A stretch of DNA of 64,000 nt, from positions 186,001 to 250,000 of the forward strand of contig NZ_JABFHG010000001.1 in the NCBI RefSeq assembly GCF_013112485.1, given 5' to 3'. Made by a program: the position numbers and the translations under genes. This stretch comes from Roseicella sp. DB1501. GTDB taxonomy: Bacteria > Pseudomonadota > Alphaproteobacteria > Acetobacterales > Acetobacteraceae. This document shows, in pieces, positions 23,977 to 31,280 of the stretch (its first letter is position 1; every line of letters begins with the position of its first letter). Below the pieces are notes generated by a model, which did not search any database, had not been told where the DNA came from, and worked only from the letters and a program-made list of their open reading frames with translations.

Positions 23977-24756
23977 ATGCTGCGCGCCCTGGTCACGCGG
24001 CCGCGCCACCAGGCCGGAGAGCTCGTCGCCGGCTTGCAGGCACGCGGCATCGCCTGCCTAGTGGAGCCCATGCTGGAGATCCTGCCCCGGCCCTGGGATC
24101 CGCGCCCGCTCCTGGCCGGACCGCAGGCGGTGCTGCTCACCTCCGCCAATGCGGCGGAGGCGCTGCTGCGCGCCGTGGCCGGCAGGGCGCTGCCGCTGCC
24201 ACCCATCCTCGCGGTCGGCCCGGCGACGGCGCGCCCCTTGTGCCGCGCCGGGTTGCAACTCGGATTGCGGCGGATCGAGGCCGCCGGCGGCGATGCCGCG
24301 GACCTGCTGCGGCTGGTGCGGCGCCGGCTGGACCCGCGGGGCGGCCCTGTCCTCCATCTGAGCGGCGAGGCCATCGCCTGCGACCTCGGCGCCGCCCTCG
24401 CCGCCGATGGCTATGCGGTGGAGCGGCACGTCGTCTATGCGGCGCGGCCGGCCACCCGCCTGAGCCCGCAGCTCCGCGCCGCGCTGGCGGATGGCGGGAT
24501 CCAGCTCGCGCCCTTCCTCTCTTGCCGCACGGCCATGGCCTTCCGCGACCTGGTCCTGGCGACGCGGCTCGAATCGGCCTGTCGCGGCATGGTCGGGGTG
24601 GCGCTGAGCCCGCGCATCGCGGCGGCGATGCGCCCCCTGCCCTGGTGCGCGCTGGCCACCGCCGCGCGGCCGGATCTGCGCTCGCTGCTCGCCGCCCTGG
24701 ACGCCTCCCTGGCCGGCATCGTGGACGCCGCCTTCGGACGGCCCGTCATGCCATAG
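23977..24756 (+). CDS. Uroporphyrinogen-III synthase (HemD) family protein
   Basis: 259 residues. HemD-type bilobal fold: MLRALVTRPRHQAGELVAGLQARGI at the start, AVLLTSANAAEALL, ILAVGPATARPLC, LHLSGEAIACDLGAALAADGYAVERHVVYAA, and FLSCRTAMAFRDLV. The family closes hydroxymethylbilane to uroporphyrinogen III. It is not next to hemC or hemE as usual, but 17 bases after rnk. It may be the cell's only HemD or a paralogue; I cannot tell from this window. Confidence 0.78.
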   Translation: MLRALVTRPRHQAGELVAGLQARGIACLVEPMLEILPRPWDPRPLLAGPQAVLLTSANAAEALLRAVAGRALPLPPILAVGPATARPLCRAGLQLGLRRIEAAGGDAADLLRLVRRRLDPRGGPVLHLSGEAIACDLGAALAADGYAVERHVVYAARPATRLSPQLRAALADGGIQLAPFLSCRTAMAFRDLVLATRLESACRGMVGVALSPRIAAAMRPLPWCALATAARPDLRSLLAALDASLAGIVDAAFGRPVMP

Positions 24757-24914
24757 CCCGCGGAGGGATACGGCCGCAGGGGAATCATGCGGCCCTGGCG
24801 TTTTCGCCTGCGGCCGGGCGGCCATAGACTGGCGCCCGTGACGGGGCCGGCCTGGAGCAGACCGCAGGAGGGCGAGACCGCCCGGAGGCGTGACTCCGCT
24901 CCGGAAGCAGCAGG

Positions 24915-24957
24915 CCACGGCGGAGCGGCGTTCGATCCTGAACGCAGTCCGCCGTGG
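24915..24957 (+). promoter_or_regulatory. Strong hairpin in the leader of the Ldh-family gene
   Basis: CCACGGCGGA (24915-24924) pairs with TCCGCCGTGG (24948-24957), 10 bp perfect. Inside it GCGTTC (24928-24933) pairs with GAACGC (24940-24945). The structure ends 25 bases before the ATG at 24983. Just upstream is GACTCCGCTCCGGAAGCAG, nearly the same as a block in the leader of the LLM gene at 18454. It could be a regulatory leader; it matches no riboswitch class I know. Confidence 0.4.
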
Positions 24958-24982
24958 TTGCCGGCCGCAGGAGGGGAACGCC

Positions 24983-26098
24983 ATGGCGAAGAACGTGACC
25001 AGCGGCCGGCCGGTGCCGGCCGAGAGCATCCGGGCCCAGATCCACGCCATCCTCACCGCCTGGGGCATGCCGGAGGAGCATGCGGCGACGACGGCGCAGG
25101 TGATGGTCGAGACCGACCTGATGGGCGTCGACAGCCACGGCCTGTCGATGCTGATGACCTATGAGGAGGGCGTGCGGGCCGGCCGGCTGCAGATGCAGGC
25201 GAAGCCGCGCGTCGCCCGCGACACCGGCCCGACGGCGCTGCTCGATGCCGGGGACGGGCTCGGCCATCCCGTCTCGGCGCTCGCCATGGGCATGGCGGTG
25301 GACAAGGCGCTGCAATACGGCATCGGCGTCGTCGGCGTGGTGAACAGCCACCATTTCGGCGCCGCCGGCGCCTATGCGCGGATGGCGGCGGCGCGCGGCG
25401 TCATCGGCCTCGTCACCAGCTCGGCCCAGGGCATCACCATGGTGCCGACGCGCGCCGCCATGCCGGTGCTCGGCACCAACCCGCTCGCCTTCGCCGCCCC
25501 GGCCGGGCGCAACAAGCCCTTCGTGCTGGACATGGCGACGACGACGGTCGCCGCCGGCAAGGTGAAGGTGCACCATCTGAACGACGCGCCGCTGCCGCCC
25601 GGCTGGGTGGTGGACGGCACCGGCCGGACCGTCACCGACCCGCATGAGGGCAACGCCTATGTCTTCCAGCGCAAGGAGGGCGGCATCACCCCGCTCGGCG
25701 GCACGGAGACCCAGGGCAGCGCCAAGGGCTACGGCCTCGCCATGATGGTGCACATCCTGGGCGGCGCGTTGACCGGCGCCGCCTTCTCGCCGATCCACAA
25801 GCGGACATGGACGCCGGACAAGCCGCAGAATATCGGCCATTTCTTCCTCGCCCTCGATCCGCGCGCCTTCCGCGAGGAGGGCGCGTTCGAGGCCGAGCTC
25901 GACAGCATCCTCGACGTGCTGCATGCGACGCCGCCCGCCGATCCGGCCGAGCCGGTGCTGGTGCCGGGCGAGCCGGAGGACATCATGCGCGAGAAGCGCC
26001 TGGCCGAGGGCGTGCCGGTGCCGGATTCCCTCGACGCGCTGATCCGCGGCATCTGCGAGCGCAGCGGCGCGCCCTATCTGCTGCGGCCGAACGAGTAA
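24983..26098 (+). CDS. Ldh family NAD(P)-dependent oxidoreductase (malate/L-lactate dehydrogenase type 2)
   Basis: 371 residues. Family marks: LMGVDSHGLSML with catalytic His, VVNSHHFGAAGAYARMAAARGVIGLVTSS, VLGTNPLAFAAPAG and LDMATTTVAAGKV, GSAKGYGLAMMVHILGG. These sulfolactate/malate/ureidoglycolate-type enzymes interconvert 2-hydroxy and 2-oxo acids and are unrelated to classical LDH. ATG at 24983 has GGAGGGGAAC before it. It is a single gene with a structured leader; an AB repeat follows. Confidence 0.9.
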   Translation: MAKNVTSGRPVPAESIRAQIHAILTAWGMPEEHAATTAQVMVETDLMGVDSHGLSMLMTYEEGVRAGRLQMQAKPRVARDTGPTALLDAGDGLGHPVSALAMGMAVDKALQYGIGVVGVVNSHHFGAAGAYARMAAARGVIGLVTSSAQGITMVPTRAAMPVLGTNPLAFAAPAGRNKPFVLDMATTTVAAGKVKVHHLNDAPLPPGWVVDGTGRTVTDPHEGNAYVFQRKEGGITPLGGTETQGSAKGYGLAMMVHILGGALTGAAFSPIHKRTWTPDKPQNIGHFFLALDPRAFREEGAFEAELDSILDVLHATPPADPAEPVLVPGEPEDIMREKRLAEGVPVPDSLDALIRGICERSGAPYLLRPNE

Positions 26099-26102
26099 TC
26101 AT

Positions 26103-26213
26103 CCCCACGGCGTCGCCGCACGCCGTCGCGGGGGCCTCGATGCAGCCCCGATCGGCTCGGATCCGTCACAGCCTGCCGCGGCGAAGCCACGGCAGGGCAA
26201 CGGGCGGCGACGG
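26103..26213 (+). repeat. AB-family composite palindromic repeat (AB-2)
   Basis: Module A, 26103-26133: CCCCACGGCG, loop, CGCCGTCGCGGGG. Module B, 26164-26213: CGTCACAGCCTGCCGCGGC, GAA, GCCACGGCAGGGC, then AACGGGCGGCGACGG. Same order and spacing as AB-3. It lies between convergent ldh-type and phnZ-like genes. Confidence 0.75.
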
Positions 26214-26227
26214 CTCCGGCGGGCGGC

Positions 26228-26800
26228 CTATGACCCGATGGGCCGCAGGCAGCGGGCGACGGCGGGCAGGAAATGCTCGACGGGCGGGGTGGCGAGGTCC
26301 TTCACCTTGGCCTGCTCGTCGAAGCGCCGCAGCAGCACGGCCTCCCGCGCCCCGGGCAAGGCGATGAAGCCGGCGGCCTCCGCCTCCGACATCGGGCCGC
26401 CCTGCAAGGCGAGGCTCAGCACCGAATCCGGCGCCAGCCGGGCGACATAGTCCGGCTCGGTCGCGACGAGATAGCGCTTGGCCGCGACATGCAGCCGCAC
26501 CGGCTCGGTCACCTCCGGCCCGAACCAGGCGCGGAGGAAGGCATCGCCCCGCTCCTCGTGCCGGTCGTCCACTCCCTCGGCCGCCGGATCCTCGCCGAGG
26601 TCGTGCACCAGATGGCCGATATCGTGCAGCAGGCTGGCGGCGACGAGCGCATCGCCGCAGCCCGCCTGCTCGGCGAGCCAGGCCGCCTGCAGCGCGTGCT
26701 GCCGCTGGTTGATCTCGGCGAGGCCGTAGCGGCCTTCCGCCCGCAGGGTCAGCAGCCCGGCGATGTGCCGCAGCCGCGGATCGGCGGGCGGCGCGCTCAT
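26228..26800 (-). CDS. PhnZ-like HD-domain oxygenase
   Basis: 190 residues. The sequence YGLAEINQRQHALQAAWLAEQ followed by LLHDIGHLV, the later histidine in RHEERGDAFLRAW, RLHVAAKRYL and the ending LLRRFDEQAKV is that of 'phosphonate degradation associated HDIG' proteins (PhnZ, TIGR03276 type), mixed-valent di-iron oxygenases that cleave C-P bonds of hydroxylated phosphonates. The HD motif is intact. The usual partner PhnY is not beside it. It overlaps the upstream NTF2-like gene by four bases, so its true partner may be that protein. A role with non-phosphonate substrates is possible. Confidence 0.75.
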   Translation of the reverse strand: MSAPPADPRLRHIAGLLTLRAEGRYGLAEINQRQHALQAAWLAEQAGCGDALVAASLLHDIGHLVHDLGEDPAAEGVDDRHEERGDAFLRAWFGPEVTEPVRLHVAAKRYLVATEPDYVARLAPDSVLSLALQGGPMSEAEAAGFIALPGAREAVLLRRFDEQAKVKDLATPPVEHFLPAVARCLRPIGS

Positions 26801-27198
26801 CCGCGCGTCTCGGCCCGGTAGACCTTGCTGACGATCCGCCACCCCTCCCGGGTGCGGTTCAGCACCAGGTAGTCGGTGAAGTAGCGCGGCGGAATCTGGC
26901 AGGCGACCTTCACGAAGGCGGTCTCCGGCCCGCTGATGTCGAGCATCAGGATGCGGTCGTCGCGGGCGAGGCCCTTGCTGGCCGCGCTCTCGCGCTGCCG
27001 CACCGCCTCGAACCACTGCGCCCGCGGCACGTCCAGCACCTCGCCATCCTTCTCGCAGTAGAGATGGCTGACCGGGTGGAAGGCCGCGGCGAGCATCTCG
27101 ACATTGCCCTCGTAGAGCCCGTCGAAATAGGTCTGGATCACCGCCTCGATCTCGGCGACGGCGCTCGCCGCCATGGGGCGGCCGCTGGCATCCGGCAT
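26797..27198 (-). CDS. Nuclear transport factor 2 (SnoaL/lumazine-binding-like) family protein
   Basis: 133 residues: cone-shaped NTF2-fold pattern with EIEAVIQTYFDGLYEGNVEMLAAAFHPVSHLYCEKDGEV at the start and VKVACQIPPRYFTDYLVLNRTREGWRIVSKVYRAE at the end. These proteins are small isomerases, hydrolases or stress binding proteins; the residues seen do not name a reaction. ATG at 27198 follows AGGAGAG. It is coupled to the PhnZ-like gene by an ATGA overlap. Divergent from the Bug gene at 27310. Confidence 0.85.
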   Translation of the reverse strand: MPDASGRPMAASAVAEIEAVIQTYFDGLYEGNVEMLAAAFHPVSHLYCEKDGEVLDVPRAQWFEAVRQRESAASKGLARDDRILMLDISGPETAFVKVACQIPPRYFTDYLVLNRTREGWRIVSKVYRAETRG

Positions 27199-27309
27199 GG
27201 GCGCTCTCCTGTCTCTCCCGCGCCCATCCTGGCACGGGCGGCGGGGCCTTGCATCCCTCCCCCGCGGACCGATACTCGGCCGCGCCATCGACCAGGGAGA
27301 ACGCCGTCC

Positions 27310-28284
27310 ATGCCTCTCGGCCGCCGCGGGCTGCTGGCCGCCACCCTGGCCTCCGGCGCCGTCCTGCCCGCAGCCGCGCGGGCTGCCGAGGCCTGGCCGG
27401 CGCGGCCCATCCGCCTCGTCGTGCCCTATGCGACGGGCGGCGGCACCGACCTGCTGGCGCGCGCCCTGGCCGAGGCGCTGCGCCCCGCCCTGCCGCAGCC
27501 GATCGTGGTGGAGAACCGCGCCGGCGGCGCCGGGGTGATCGGCTCCGAGCTCGTGGCGCGCGCCGAGCCGGACGGCCACACCCTCATGGCCGTGGTCTCG
27601 ACGCATGTCGCCAACCGCTACTTCCTCGCCGCCCTGCCCTACGACCCGCTGCGCGACTTCACCCCGGTGGCGCTGCTGAGCCGCAACACCATGGTGCTGG
27701 TGACCGGCGCCGCGCAGCCCTATGCCGACCTGCCGGCGATGCTGGCGCATGCCAGGCAGCATCCGGGCCGGGTCGGCACCGGCAGCACCGAGAGCCTCTC
27801 CTCCTTCATCGGCCAGGAGCTGGCGCGGCGGGCGCGGGTGGAGATGCCGGATGTCCAGTACCGCTCCGGCGGCCAGCTCATGAACGACATCGTCGCCGGC
27901 CATCTGCCGGTGGGCTGGACCAGCACCGCCAGCGTCATGCCGCATATGCAGACCGGCCGGGTGCGGCCGCTCGCCGTCTCCACCGCGACGCGCACGCCCT
28001 TCTTCCCCGACCTGCCGACCGCGCAGGAACAGGGGATCGCCGATTTCGACCTCGCCGGCTGGGTCGGGCTCTACGGGCCCGCCGGGCTGCCGGCGGCGGT
28101 GGCGCAGCGGTTGCAGGCGGCGCTCGAGCGCGCCTTCGCCGATGCCACGCTGCGGCAGCGCTTCACCGGCATGGGCATCGAGCCCGACCTGCGTCCGGCC
28201 GAGGGCCTCGCCGCCATGGCGGAGCGCGAGGACCGTCTCTGGGCCGCGGCGGCCGCCGCCGGCCACGTCAAGCGAGAGCAATAG
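27310..28284 (+). CDS. Bug-family tripartite tricarboxylate receptor
   Basis: 324 residues. Signal peptide GRRGLLAATLASGAVLPAAARAAE with two arginines (possible Tat). Motifs: IRLVVPYATGGGTDLLARALAEAL, IVVENRAGGAGVIGSELVARAEPDGHT, HPGRVGTGSTESLSSFIGQ, VQYRSGGQLMNDIVAGHL. First gene of an operon with an ICL/PEP-mutase family lyase (9 bases on) and a haloacid dehalogenase (ATGA overlap). It probably binds the organic acid these enzymes process. Confidence 0.93.
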   Translation: MPLGRRGLLAATLASGAVLPAAARAAEAWPARPIRLVVPYATGGGTDLLARALAEALRPALPQPIVVENRAGGAGVIGSELVARAEPDGHTLMAVVSTHVANRYFLAALPYDPLRDFTPVALLSRNTMVLVTGAAQPYADLPAMLAHARQHPGRVGTGSTESLSSFIGQELARRARVEMPDVQYRSGGQLMNDIVAGHLPVGWTSTASVMPHMQTGRVRPLAVSTATRTPFFPDLPTAQEQGIADFDLAGWVGLYGPAGLPAAVAQRLQAALERAFADATLRQRFTGMGIEPDLRPAEGLAAMAEREDRLWAAAAAAGHVKREQ

Positions 28285-28293
28285 GAATCCAGC

Positions 28294-29190
28294 ATGGCCG
28301 ATCCGCGCCTCAAGGCCGCTTTCGCCGCGCGCCGCTTCGTCGTCGCCCCCGGCATCTTCGACATGATCTCGGCGCGCATCGCCGACGGCATGGGCTTCGA
28401 CTGCCTCTACGTCACCGGCTTCGGCACCGTCGCCTCGCATCTCGGCCTCGCCGATGCCGGCATCGCCACCTACAGCGACATGGTCGCGCGCGTCGGCACC
28501 ATGGCGCGCGGCTGCCGCACGCCGGTGATCGCCGATGCCGATACCGGCTATGGCGGGTTGCTCAACGTCCGTCACACGGTGATGGGCTACGAGGCGGCGG
28601 GCGTCTCGGGCATCCAGCTCGAGGACCAGGAGATGCCGAAGAAATGCGGCCACACGCCCGGCCGCCGCGTCATCCCGGCCGAGGAGATGGCGTTGAAGAT
28701 CCAGGTGGCGGCCGAGGCGCGGAACGACCCGGACTTCCTCATCGTCGCCCGCACCGATGCGCGCACCACCCTCGGCCTCGAGGAAGCGATCCGCCGCGGC
28801 CGGCTCTACGCGGAAGCGGGCGCGGACGTCATCTTCATCGAAAGCCCGGAGAGCGAGGCGGAGATGCAGGCGATCGGCCGCGCCATCGACCGGCCGCTGC
28901 TCGCCAACATGGTCGAGGGCGGCCGCACGCCGATCCTGCCGGCCGAGAGGCTGCGGGCGCTCGGCTACGCCATGGCGATCTATCCGGCGATCGGCTTCCT
29001 CGCCGCCGCGGCGGCGCTGGAGAAGGCCTATGCGCATCTGAAGGAGACCGGCGACAGCATGGCGATCGGCGAGAGCTACGGCTTCCGCCGCATGACCGAG
29101 CTGATGGGCTTCCCGGAGGTCTGGGAGTTCGAGCAGCGCTGGGCCCGGGATGCGGGGACGGGAGAAGCCAGGATGGGAGAGGGGGCATGA
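28294..29190 (+). CDS. Isocitrate lyase/PEP mutase family protein (2,3-dimethylmalate lyase or oxaloacetate decarboxylase-like)
   Basis: 298 residues, (beta-alpha)8 barrel. Substrate/Mg residues are in PVIADADTGYGG, IQLEDQEMPKKCGH (the lyase KKCGH loop, with catalytic Cys), and FLIVARTDARTT. The KKCGH loop favours a C-C lyase of 2-alkylmalate type over PEP mutase, whose loop differs. The start is 9 bases after the Bug gene and its stop overlaps the HAD gene by ATGA. Likely cleaves a substituted malate to pyruvate plus another acid. Confidence 0.88.
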   Translation: MADPRLKAAFAARRFVVAPGIFDMISARIADGMGFDCLYVTGFGTVASHLGLADAGIATYSDMVARVGTMARGCRTPVIADADTGYGGLLNVRHTVMGYEAAGVSGIQLEDQEMPKKCGHTPGRRVIPAEEMALKIQVAAEARNDPDFLIVARTDARTTLGLEEAIRRGRLYAEAGADVIFIESPESEAEMQAIGRAIDRPLLANMVEGGRTPILPAERLRALGYAMAIYPAIGFLAAAAALEKAYAHLKETGDSMAIGESYGFRRMTELMGFPEVWEFEQRWARDAGTGEARMGEGA

Positions 29191-29912
29191 CGCGGTTCGA
29201 GAGCGTGAAGGCGCTGGTCTTCGACGTCTTCGGCACGGTGGTCGACTGGCGCGAGGGCGTGGCGCGGGACGCCGCGCCGGTGCTGGCGAAGCTCGGGCGA
29301 CGGGACATCGACCCCCGCGCCTTCGCCGATGCCTGGCGCAAGCGCTACCAGCCGGCGATGGAGGAATGCCGCAGCGGCCGCCGCGCCTTCACCCGGCTCG
29401 ACGTGCTGCACCGGGAGAATCTCGAGGGCGTGCTGCAGGACCATGGCATCGACCCGGCGATGCTCGGCGAGGCGGGGCTCGACGACCTCAACCGCGCCTG
29501 GCACCGGCTCGATCCCTGGCCGGAGGCGGTGGCCGGGCTGACCCGGCTGAAGCGGAAGTTCATCATCGCGCCGCTCTCCAACGGCAACATCGCGCTGATG
29601 ACCAACATGGCCAAGCGCGCCGGCATCCCCTGGGACGCCATCCTCGGCGCCGAGGTGGCGCAGGCCTACAAGCCGCAGCCCGAGGCCTATCTGCGCACCG
29701 CCGAGATCCTCGGCATCAAGCCCGACGAGCTCTGCCTGGTGGCGGCGCATAACGGCGACCTGAAGGCGGCGCGCGGCTGCGGCCTGGCCACCGCCTTCGT
29801 CACCCGTCCCACCGAGCACGGGCCGGACCAGACGACCGACCTCGCCCCGAGCGAGCCCTGGGACGCGGTGGCGCGGGACTTCCAGGATCTGGCCCACAAG
29901 CTCGGCTGCTGA
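29187..29912 (+). CDS. Haloacid dehalogenase type II (L-2-haloacid dehalogenase-like)
   Basis: 241 residues. HAD motif I VFDVFGTVVDWREG with nucleophile Asp, motif II APLSNGN, motif III Lys with AYKPQPEAYLRTAEILG, and motif IV VAAHNGDLKAAR (the Asp in HNGDL). 'FDVFGTVVDWR' is diagnostic for type II haloacid dehalogenases, which turn 2-haloacids to 2-hydroxyacids. It overlaps the lyase gene by four bases. With the Bug receptor it could form a route for a (halogenated) short acid (inference). Confidence 0.9.
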   Translation: MTRFESVKALVFDVFGTVVDWREGVARDAAPVLAKLGRRDIDPRAFADAWRKRYQPAMEECRSGRRAFTRLDVLHRENLEGVLQDHGIDPAMLGEAGLDDLNRAWHRLDPWPEAVAGLTRLKRKFIIAPLSNGNIALMTNMAKRAGIPWDAILGAEVAQAYKPQPEAYLRTAEILGIKPDELCLVAAHNGDLKAARGCGLATAFVTRPTEHGPDQTTDLAPSEPWDAVARDFQDLAHKLGC

Positions 29913-30029
29913 AGCGGCGCGACCGGCCTGCCTCCCCGGCCTGCCCACCCGGCCTGCCTCCCCTGGCAAAGCCCTTGAAGCCGCGCAACCAACAGACGAA
30001 ATTGCGTGTCCAGACCCGATCGGACCCGC

Positions 30030-31280
30030 ATGAGTCTCAACCAGACCCGCCATATCCGCCTGACCTCGCATCCCGAGCCGCAGGCCCATCGCTGGCAGAT
30101 CAACTGGGGCGCCGCGACGCCGGTGGCGCGCGGCCCGGTCATCGGCTCCGTCACCCGGCCGCAGGACCGCAACGTCATCGGCACCCATGGCGGCTCCTAC
30201 TCCCTCTACCGGGCGCTGGCCGTCTCCGCCGGCGCCCTCTCGCCGCTGCAGCGGCCAGACCTCGCCAACACCCATCCGGTGACCGCGATCGGGCCCCATC
30301 CGCAATGGAGCGAGCCGGGGCGGATCGTCTCCCTCGACCCCTGGGGCCATGTGGTCGGCGAGGCCTTCGCGGATGCCATCGGCGAGGGCATCGACATCCG
30401 CCCGACCATCGCCATCACCCGCGCCCGGCTGAACATGGCCGAGCTGAACGCGCTGCTGGCCAGCGGCAAGCTGAAGTCCGATGGCCGCGTGCTGCATCCG
30501 GGCGGCGACGTCTCGGTCACCAAGGCGGCGATCGATCCGGTCTGGTGGCTGCCCGGCATCGCCGAGCGCTTCGGCACCGCCGAGCACGAGCTGCGCCGCG
30601 TGCTCTTCGAGCAGACCGGCGGCATGTATCCCGAGCTGGTGACGCGGCCCGACCTCTCCGTCTTCCTGCCGCCCATCGGCGGCATCAGCGTCTACATCTT
30701 CGGCGACCCGGCGCATCTGGCGGACCGCCGCGTGCCGCTGACCTGCCGCGTGCATGACGAGTGCAACGGCTCCGACGTCTTCGGCTCCGACATCTGCACC
30801 TGCCGCCCCTATCTCATCCACGGCATCGAGGAGAGCCTGCGCGCGGCGCAGGAGGGCGGCGTCGGCCTCGTCGTCTACAACCGCAAGGAGGGCCGGGCGC
30901 TCGGCGAGGTCACGAAATTCCTCGTCTACAACGCCCGCAAGCGGCAGGAGGGCGGCGACCAGGCCGCCACCTATTTCGAGCGCACCGAATGCGTCGCCGG
31001 CGTGCAGGATGCACGCTTCCAGCAGCTCATGCCGGATGTGCTGCACTGGCTCGGCGTGACGAAGATCCACCGCCTCGTCTCCATGTCCAACATGAAGCAC
31101 GACGCCATGGTGGAGCAGGGCATCGAGATCGGCGAGCGGGTGCCGATCCCGCCCGACCGCATCCCGCCCGATGCCTCGGTCGAGATCGAGGCCAAGAAGG
31201 CGGCGGGCTATTACGCGCCGGAGGTGCCGGACCCGGCGGCGCTGCAGCGCACCGTCGGCCGCGCCCTGGGGGAGATGTGA
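30030..31280 (+). CDS. URC1-type GTP cyclohydrolase II-like protein (uracil catabolism)
   Basis: 416 residues, twice the size of RibA. The C-terminal part has the cyclohydrolase II core with altered zinc site: CRVHDECNGSDVFGSDICTC (about residues 240-260), VYNRKEGRALGEVTKFLVYNARK, and the LGVTKIHRLVSMSNMKHDAM segment. The N-terminal about 220 residues are unlike RibA. This architecture is that of Urc1 proteins, which in yeasts (Lachancea kluyveri) are needed for uracil use as nitrogen source. The next gene is the URC4 homologue, which strengthens the call. Start is ATG at 30030, with a weak ribosome site; GTG at 30006 is possible. Confidence 0.85.
   Translation: MSLNQTRHIRLTSHPEPQAHRWQINWGAATPVARGPVIGSVTRPQDRNVIGTHGGSYSLYRALAVSAGALSPLQRPDLANTHPVTAIGPHPQWSEPGRIVSLDPWGHVVGEAFADAIGEGIDIRPTIAITRARLNMAELNALLASGKLKSDGRVLHPGGDVSVTKAAIDPVWWLPGIAERFGTAEHELRRVLFEQTGGMYPELVTRPDLSVFLPPIGGISVYIFGDPAHLADRRVPLTCRVHDECNGSDVFGSDICTCRPYLIHGIEESLRAAQEGGVGLVVYNRKEGRALGEVTKFLVYNARKRQEGGDQAATYFERTECVAGVQDARFQQLMPDVLHWLGVTKIHRLVSMSNMKHDAMVEQGIEIGERVPIPPDRIPPDASVEIEAKKAAGYYAPEVPDPAALQRTVGRALGEM

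Noticed and set aside
28294-29190. PEP mutase for phosphonate synthesis
   Set aside because: KKCGH loop marks a lyase of the isocitrate-lyase type and not the PEP mutase loop.
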